A stretch of DNA of 32,908 nucleotides from Streptomyces swartbergensis (GTDB taxonomy: Bacteria; Actinomycetota; Actinomycetes; Streptomycetales; Streptomycetaceae), in assembly GCF_002148965.1 (NCBI RefSeq), contig NZ_NGFN01000047.1, positions 1 to 32,908 of the forward strand, read 5' to 3'. The stretch's first letter is position 1. Each line of letters begins with the position of its first letter. A program made the position numbers and the translations under genes. The notes under the pieces were generated by a model, which worked only from the letters and a program-made list of their open reading frames with translations, did not search any database and was not told the origin of the DNA. This document shows, one piece after another, positions 26,026 through 32,908 of this stretch.

Positions 26026-27408
26026 TCACATCTCGAACGACTCGTGATGGATACGGCGGGCGGGGACTCCCGCGCCGCGCAAAGCCTCGTACACCGACTG
26101 CGCGAAGCCGGGCGGCCCGCACATGAAGACGTCGTGGTCGCGGATGTCCGGGATCTTCCGCTGGAGGGACTCCGCGGAGATGTCGGGGCGTTCCCCGTCG
26201 GGGCTGTTGACCGCGTACATCAGCCGGGCCCCGCGCTCGTCGGCGATCTTGGCGAGTTCGCTCCACAGGGCCAGGTCCTGGGTGCTGTTGGCCCGGTAGA
26301 GCAGCGTGATGTCGCCGGAGGCGCCCGGCAGAGTCTCGAACAGGGCCCGCATCGGTGTGATGCCGACACCTCCCGCGACCAGCAGTACCTTGCCGCGGCT
26401 GCGGCGCTGCGCGGTCATCGCGCCGTACGGGCCCTCCGCCCACACCTTGGTGCCGGGCTGGAGCTCGCGCAGCCGGGAGGTGTGGTCACCGATCGCCTTG
26501 ACGGTGATCCGCAGCATGTCCGGGCGGGGCGCCGCCGACAGGGAGTACGGGTGCGAACTGAAGCGCATGCCGGGCGCCTTGAACCGCCAGCGGAAGAACT
26601 GGCCCGCCTCCGCGCCCATCCGGTGCAGCTTGCGCCCGCCGATCAGCACGGACACGATGCCCGGGGTCTCCTCGATGACCGCCTCGACCCGCATCCGGTG
26701 CCGCAGGTTCAGGCGGATCGGGGTGAGGATCCGGTACCAGAGGACGAGCGCGGTCACAGCGCCGTACAGCCCGTACCAGAAGGTCTTGGCGGCGGGCTCG
26801 ACGGCGAACTCGTTGCCGGTCGTGATCTGGTGCCAGAACGTCAGGTACACCGCCGCGTAGGTGAGCAGGTGCACGTGGTACCAGGTGTCGTACCCGATCA
26901 GACGGCGGACGCCGCCGATCGAGAGGATCCCGATGACGAACAGCAGGCCCGTGCCGATGGCGGCCTTGCCCATGTCCGGCAGCTGGTTGATGGAGTCGGT
27001 CGTCTGCTGGACGATGGCGCCGAGCCCCTTGCCCGCCTGGAGGGCGTAGCCCCACATGGTGAGGAAGACGTGGGCGAGGACCAGGCAGAGCGTGTAGCGG
27101 CCGGTCATGGCGTGCCAGCGGGCGACCCGGTCGGTACCCACCCGCCGCTCCAGCGCGGGCACCCGGGCCATCTGGAGCACCACCAGCGCCATGAGGTAGC
27201 CGGCGAGCAGGCCGGTGATCCGGCCCGCGGCAAGGATCTTGGCCGAGGTGTCCGCGAGCGACGCTGTGTTGTCCCACCACAGCCACAGCACGGCCGCCGC
27301 ACCCGCCCACAGGGCGATCAGCAGCGGTACGGCCGGGGAGCGGCGCGGGCGGATGCGGCGCATCGTCTGGCGGCGGGCGGCACGGCCGCCTGCGAGCGTG
27401 GTGGTCAC
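26026..27408 (-). CDS. Ferric-reductase-type transmembrane oxidoreductase (haem, FAD and NAD(P)H domains)
   Basis: GTG 27408 is chosen because GGAGGA lies 4 nt upstream; the longer open frame has no coding character. The 460-residue protein has about six membrane helices (residues 25-240). Probable haem ligands are His pairs in WHAMTGRYTLCLVLAHVFLT and YHVHLLTYAAVYLTFWHQ. A cytoplasmic ferredoxin-reductase module follows: FAD site FSSHPYSLSAAP, nucleotide loop LLVAGGVGITPMRALFE, and C-terminal FMCGPPGFAQSVYEAL. It should take electrons from cytoplasmic NAD(P)H and pass them through two haems to the outer face, where the three-flavin protein encoded 40 bp downstream can accept them. This is the top gene of the operon with apbE. 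A role in iron reduction is possible but not shown. Confidence 0.92.
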   Translation of the reverse strand: MTTTLAGGRAARRQTMRRIRPRRSPAVPLLIALWAGAAAVLWLWWDNTASLADTSAKILAAGRITGLLAGYLMALVVLQMARVPALERRVGTDRVARWHAMTGRYTLCLVLAHVFLTMWGYALQAGKGLGAIVQQTTDSINQLPDMGKAAIGTGLLFVIGILSIGGVRRLIGYDTWYHVHLLTYAAVYLTFWHQITTGNEFAVEPAAKTFWYGLYGAVTALVLWYRILTPIRLNLRHRMRVEAVIEETPGIVSVLIGGRKLHRMGAEAGQFFRWRFKAPGMRFSSHPYSLSAAPRPDMLRITVKAIGDHTSRLRELQPGTKVWAEGPYGAMTAQRRSRGKVLLVAGGVGITPMRALFETLPGASGDITLLYRANSTQDLALWSELAKIADERGARLMYAVNSPDGERPDISAESLQRKIPDIRDHDVFMCGPPGFAQSVYEALRGAGVPARRIHHESFEM

Positions 27409-27441
27409 GGTTCCTCCGTGGGGACTTGACCCTTGGCCCAC

Positions 27442-27470
27442 AGATACGTGCCGGGACACGGGAGTGTTCA
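27442..27470 (-). promoter_or_regulatory. Promoter candidate for the flavin electron-transfer operon
   Basis: On the minus strand TGAACA (27470-27465), 17 bp, GTATCT (27447-27442), about 33 bp before the GTG start and ahead of its GGAGGA site. Both hexamers are moderate matches with ideal spacing. Confidence 0.45.
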
Positions 27471-27525
27471 GCCGTGCACCGAGTCGTGTGCGTACGGGAG
27501 TGACCGGCGGTAACCCGGACGGGTT

Positions 27526-27542
27526 CCGGGGCGGCGTCCCGG
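27526..27542 (-). terminator. Hairpin after the L,D-transpeptidase gene
   Basis: CCGGG (27526-27530) and CCCGG (27538-27542) flank a 7-nt loop immediately after the stop codon. A second small inverted repeat, AACCCG-GA-CGGGTT (27512-27525), follows. Either could end transcription; both stems are short. Confidence 0.4.
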
Positions 27543-27544
27543 CC

Positions 27545-28243
27545 CTAGTAGCGGGTGACGGCGGTGGCCCCGCCCGTCGTCCCGACGGCGATGTGGGGAC
27601 GCTTCGCCGGGTCGGCCCAGCGGAGGATCGTCCGCATGGCGCGCCGCGGCACGGACACGCAACCGGCCGTCGCCCCGCGCCCGTTGACATGGAGGAAGAT
27701 GCCCGCGCCGCGTCCCCGCACGGGACGCCCGTAGTTGAAGCCGATGACGAGCGCGTGCGCGTACCGCTCGCCGTAGCTGATCAGGTGCTCGGACTCGGCG
27801 GCCCGGCAGTCGGCCGCGCGGGGCTCGGTCCAGCGGTTGTAGGAGCGGGAGTCGTTGTCCTGGCACCACCAGGAGTCCCGGTGCACCCGGCGGTACGTGT
27901 ACGCCGTCCCGCGCGGCGCGGCCTTGATGCCGAAGGCGTACGGCAGGCCGTACAGACCCGTGGGCGTCGTGTTCGTGCCCTGCCTGCGCAACGCGCCCTC
28001 GACCAGCCCGTTCGCTCCGAAGCGCGCGGGCGCGGAACCCGCCTTCACCCAGCGCCCGTCCCTGAGGTCCCACCAGGTGACCGTGCCCGTCGTCGAGGCC
28101 GTCCGCGGGGCCATCGCGGTGATCAGCTGGGTGCCGCCACCGGTGTCCGCCATCCGGGCCGGCAGTGGAGAGGAGGGGGCGGGCGGCCCGGCGCCGAGCA
28201 CGACGAGGGAGGAGACGGCGAGGGCGACGGCACCGGGGCGCAT
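27545..28243 (-). CDS. Exported L,D-transpeptidase (YkuD/ErfK catalytic domain)
   Basis: The 232-residue protein has an N-terminal signal peptide (hydrophobic residues 5-19, then a Pro/Ser-rich stretch) and a YkuD domain from about residue 50. The catalytic centre is His185 in IFLHVNGRG and Cys195 in ATAGCVSVP, the His-Gly/Cys layout of the family; TTPTGLYGLPYAFG and LISYGERYAHALVIGFNYG are further family segments. L,D-transpeptidases form 3-3 cross-links in peptidoglycan or attach proteins outside the membrane; the absence of any additional cell-wall-binding domain is notable. Two extra cysteines (127 and 146) may form a disulfide. The ATG lies 3 nt after the stop of the PPOX gene (TGAGGCATG), so translation is probably coupled. 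Confidence 0.92.
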   Translation of the reverse strand: MRPGAVALAVSSLVVLGAGPPAPSSPLPARMADTGGGTQLITAMAPRTASTTGTVTWWDLRDGRWVKAGSAPARFGANGLVEGALRRQGTNTTPTGLYGLPYAFGIKAAPRGTAYTYRRVHRDSWWCQDNDSRSYNRWTEPRAADCRAAESEHLISYGERYAHALVIGFNYGRPVRGRGAGIFLHVNGRGATAGCVSVPRRAMRTILRWADPAKRPHIAVGTTGGATAVTRY

Positions 28244-28246
28244 GCC

Positions 28247-28834
28247 TCAGACCGTAGAGGGAGGCAGCGGCAACGGCAGCCCGGGTAGTCCGTCCAGGCT
28301 GGTCGCGATGTGCTCCTTCTTGGCGAAGTAGGCGCTGAGCGACGCGTCGTCCTCGCGGGCGAAACGCTTGCCGTGCAGGTCGCGGTCCGCCTCGTAGGCC
28401 ATGAAGGGCACGGCGTAGCCGCAGCTGTCGCGGACGAGTTCGGCCGTGACGACGATGATCGCGCGCAGCCCGTGCTGTGCCGGGTCGATGTCCGGGAAGT
28501 GGCCGAGCAGATCCCGGAAACGGGGGTCGTCGCGGAAGACCGGCTCTCCCCGGCCGTGCACACGGACGATGTTCGGCGGGCCCTGGAAGGCGCACCACAT
28601 CAGGGTGATCCGCCCGTTCTCCCGCAGATGGGCGACGGTCTCGGCGGTGGAGCCGGCGAAGTCGAGGTAGGCCACGGTGAGGTCGTCGAGCACCGCGAAG
28701 GAGCCCTTGAGGCCCTTGGGGGAGAGGTTGACCGTGCCGTCGGCGGACAGGGGAGCGGTGGCGGTGAAGAAAACCGGCTGCGCCTCGATGAACGAGCGGA
28801 GCCGGCCTTCTATGCGTTCATAAGTCTTTCCCAT
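28247..28834 (-). CDS. Pyridoxamine-5'-phosphate-oxidase-fold (PPOX) flavin-binding protein
   Basis: The 195-residue cytoplasmic protein belongs to the split-barrel flavoprotein group. Landmarks are QPVFFTATAPLSADGTVNLSPKG (N-terminal barrel strand and phosphate contact), VAYLDFAGSTAETVAHLREN (FMN phosphate region) and NIVRVHGRGEPVF. It lacks the C-terminal segment typical of true PdxH, so vitamin B6 synthesis is unlikely; members of this subgroup are usually annotated as general FMN- or F420-dependent oxidoreductases, substrate unknown. The ATG at 28834 has no ribosome site but CATAAT lies 8 nt upstream, suggesting a leaderless mRNA. It is the first gene of a pair with the L,D-transpeptidase. 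Confidence 0.9.
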   Translation of the reverse strand: MGKTYERIEGRLRSFIEAQPVFFTATAPLSADGTVNLSPKGLKGSFAVLDDLTVAYLDFAGSTAETVAHLRENGRITLMWCAFQGPPNIVRVHGRGEPVFRDDPRFRDLLGHFPDIDPAQHGLRAIIVVTAELVRDSCGYAVPFMAYEADRDLHGKRFAREDDASLSAYFAKKEHIATSLDGLPGLPLPLPPSTV

Positions 28835-28842
28835 GTCTAAAG

Positions 28843-28848
28843 ATTATG
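28843..28848 (-). promoter_or_regulatory. -10 element of the PPOX/L,D-transpeptidase pair
   Basis: CATAAT (28848-28843, minus strand) is one base from consensus and lies 8 nt before the ATG. No clear -35 accompanies it. Confidence 0.45.
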
Positions 28849-28925
28849 GGCGAAGACCTTTCGGTTGCCTAAGAAATTGCGGGATCCGGTCACCTCTGCC
28901 GGACCCCGCCCCCGGGCGCCTGCCC

Positions 28926-28962
28926 GTGGCCGCCCCGGCCGGCGCTCACGCGGGGCGGCCAC
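28926..28962 (-). terminator. Terminator after the two-domain exported protein
   Basis: GTGGCCGCCCCG (28926-28937) is perfectly complementary to CGGGGCGGCCAC (28951-28962) with a 13-nt loop, starting about 14 bp past the stop. Confidence 0.75.
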
Positions 28963-28975
28963 AGCGCCTGTCACC

Positions 28976-29947
28976 TCACTTGGTGAGCGTGCAGGCGGCC
29001 AGGGAGTCCAGACCGGCCGGCTTCTCGGCCGTGCGGCCGATGGCCGTGGCGATGCGGTTGACGGTGGCGATCCGCTTGTCCTCCAGGGGGCCGAGGATGG
29101 CGTTCTGGACGAAGTTGGGGCCGCCCTGGCCGACGGTGTCGACGAGTCGCTTGTTGGCCTCCGCGACCTGCGTGTCCAGCAGCGCGAGGTTGCGGTCGAC
29201 CTCGGCCTGGGCGGAGGCCGGGATCGCCGGCAGCTGGGAGGCGACGTCCGGGCAGGTGATCGTGCCGGCGCCCGCGTTCCCCGCCTCGCCCGCGCCCGCG
29301 TCCTCTCCGGCGCCCGCACCCGCTTCCTCGCCCGCACCCGCTTCCTCGCCGGCACCGGCTTCCTCGCCCGCGCCGGCCTCGGCGCCTGCCCCGGCCTCGG
29401 CGCCTGCCCCGGCCTCGGCGCCTGCCCCGGCTTCGGCGCCGGCCTCCCCGCCGGCGCCCGCCTCCTGGCCACCCGCTGCCTCGCCCGCTCCGGCGCCGCC
29501 GTCGGCGTTGAGCTGGCAGGCGGCGAAGGCCTCCAGCCCCTCCGGCTTCTCGGCGGCACGCCCGATGGCGGTCTCGATGCGGTTCAGGGCGGCGACGCGC
29601 TTGTCCTCCAGGGGGCCGAGGATGGCGTTCTGGACGAAGTTGGGGCCGCCCTGGCCGACGGTGTCGACGAGGCGCTTGTTGGCCTCCTCGATCTGGGTGT
29701 TCAGCTGGGCGAGGTTGCGGTCGACCTCCGCCTGCGCCGAGGCGGGGATCGCCGGCAGCTCGCCGGTGACGTCCGGGCACGTGATGGTGCCGGGACCCGC
29801 CAGCGTCCGGGCGTTCGTCCCGCCGCTGTCGGGCGTCTCCCCGGCGAGGGCGAAGCCGGCGATCACCGTGCCGGACAGCGCCACCGCGGCGGCGCCGCCG
29901 ATGAAGCCGACGCGACGCTTGTTGTACTTCGGAAGAGCCCTGGACAT
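28976..29947 (-). CDS. Exported protein with two duplicated Cys-bracketed domains and an Ala/Gly/Glu linker
   Basis: ATG 29947 has GAGG 8 nt upstream. The 323-residue product has a basic start and hydrophobic segment (residues 13-35) that exports or anchors it. Two domains of about 92 residues (54-146 and 229-321) are nearly identical: each opens TITCPDV, contains LPAIPASAQAEVDRNLA, ANKRLVDTVGQGGPNFVQNA and ILGPLEDKR, and closes with AAC. The two cysteines are 87 residues apart in both (57/144, 232/319), suggesting one disulfide per domain. Between them residues 149-228 are only Ala, Gly, Glu and a few others, with a 6-residue period (AGAEAG, then AGAGEE). I do not recognise a functional family. 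Helix content and exact duplication suggest a structural or adhesive surface protein, an inference only. Confidence 0.85.
   Translation of the reverse strand: MSRALPKYNKRRVGFIGGAAAVALSGTVIAGFALAGETPDSGGTNARTLAGPGTITCPDVTGELPAIPASAQAEVDRNLAQLNTQIEEANKRLVDTVGQGGPNFVQNAILGPLEDKRVAALNRIETAIGRAAEKPEGLEAFAACQLNADGGAGAGEAAGGQEAGAGGEAGAEAGAGAEAGAGAEAGAGAEAGAGEEAGAGEEAGAGEEAGAGAGEDAGAGEAGNAGAGTITCPDVASQLPAIPASAQAEVDRNLALLDTQVAEANKRLVDTVGQGGPNFVQNAILGPLEDKRIATVNRIATAIGRTAEKPAGLDSLAACTLTK
29264..29503 (-). repeat. Low-complexity coding repeat (Ala/Gly/Glu linker)
   Basis: The linker of the two-domain protein is encoded by 18-bp tandem units, clearest around 29340-29440 (GGCCTCGGCGCCTGCCCC on the plus strand). 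Such DNA is prone to length change in frame. Confidence 0.75.
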
Positions 29948-30026
29948 GCGGATGCCTCACTAGGGGTCGGGGGTGTCGTCGGTGTCAAACGCGGCGCCTG
30001 CGTTCGGCGAGAGGTACGGGCAAGCG

Positions 30027-30054
30027 GTTTCACGCGTTCAAAGGATCTTCAAAG
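30027..30054. promoter_or_regulatory. 11-bp spaced direct repeats (PHO-box-like)
   Basis: TTCAAAG occurs at 30037-30043 and 30048-30054, exactly 11 bp apart, with a looser unit GTTTCA at 30027-30032. The layout resembles Streptomyces PhoP sites (11-nt direct repeats around GTTCA), but the repeats deviate from the usual GTTCACC. It lies between the two-domain protein and argG. Confidence 0.3.
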
Positions 30055-30097
30055 TCATCTCGGCATGGCCGGAATCAGGCTCTCGATCCGCCGCACA

Positions 30098-30132
30098 TTG
30101 ACGAATCATGCGGAGGTCTGCATAATCATGCA
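30098..30132 (+). promoter_or_regulatory. argG promoter with two ArgR boxes
   Basis: TTGACG (30098-30103), 17 bp, CATAAT (30121-30126). ARG-box-like 14-mers are TGACGAATCATGCG (30099-30112) and TGCATAATCATGCA (30119-30132); the second is a near-perfect palindrome. Starts are 20 bp apart and the first begins one base into the -35, exactly as at argC. Confidence 0.85.
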
Positions 30133-30164
30133 GGTCAGTGATTGCAGTATGAGGGGAAGAACCC

Positions 30165-32889
<2,725 letters not shown>

Positions 32890-32908
32890 GGGGGGCGGGG
32901 CCAAGGGG

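Noticed and set aside
29959..29988. TTGACA (29988-29983, minus strand) as promoter of the two-domain exported protein
   Set aside because: The -35 is perfect, but the only -10 at suitable spacing (CCTAGT) would start transcription after the gene's ribosome-binding site.

Overview
The window is high-GC actinobacterial DNA and the gene content, order and signals point to Streptomyces: third-position G/C bias, rare in-frame TTA (bldA-type) codons, many GTG starts, ATGA/GTGA gene overlaps, and an argCJBDR operon with ArgR boxes. The species cannot be fixed from the sequence alone. I see no tRNA, rRNA, CRISPR array, insertion sequence or prophage.

Layout. 1-5805 (+): 3' part of a SpoU/TrmH RNA 2'-O-methyltransferase, an orphan soluble PAS histidine kinase with a TTA codon, then pheS-pheT. 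5806-8386: a 327-bp gap with a dispersed repeat and a palindromic operator candidate, an HTH/TPR regulator, a NUDIX hydrolase (TTA) and a convergent small membrane protein (TTA). 8605-11101: 3-hydroxybutyryl-CoA dehydrogenase (-), a divergent secreted glycoside-hydrolase-like protein (+) and a convergent DUF1918 protein (-). 11197-14696: an EamA transporter and a MocR-type PLP regulator whose divergent start codons overlap, a GNAT enzyme and a histidine-phosphatase-fold protein lacking both catalytic histidines. 14681-14927: a degenerate 24-bp minisatellite joining the 3' ends of that gene and a DUF6314 gene. 15499-18989: a secreted GH51 arabinofuranosidase with an inserted lectin-like domain, and a TPR protein.

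19013-32889 is the arginine region. argC-argJ-argB-argD-argR form a tight operon behind a promoter covered by two ArgR boxes. argG and argH follow only after about 6 kb of minus-strand genes; the argG promoter carries the same two-box arrangement, so ArgR probably controls both units. ArgC/J/B/D make ornithine by the acetyl-cycling route, and ArgG/H turn citrulline into arginine; the carbamoyltransferase is not here.

The intervening minus-strand block holds a likely transmembrane electron-transfer operon (ferric-reductase-type haem/FAD/NAD(P)H protein, an exported protein with three FMN_bind domains, and the flavin transferase ApbE), a PPOX-fold protein coupled to an L,D-transpeptidase, and an exported protein made of two near-identical cysteine-bracketed domains joined by an Ala/Gly/Glu linker. 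The most unusual items are the minisatellite spanning two stop codons, the three-flavin operon, the inactive-looking phosphatase homologue, and a run of genes that appear to be transcribed without leaders.
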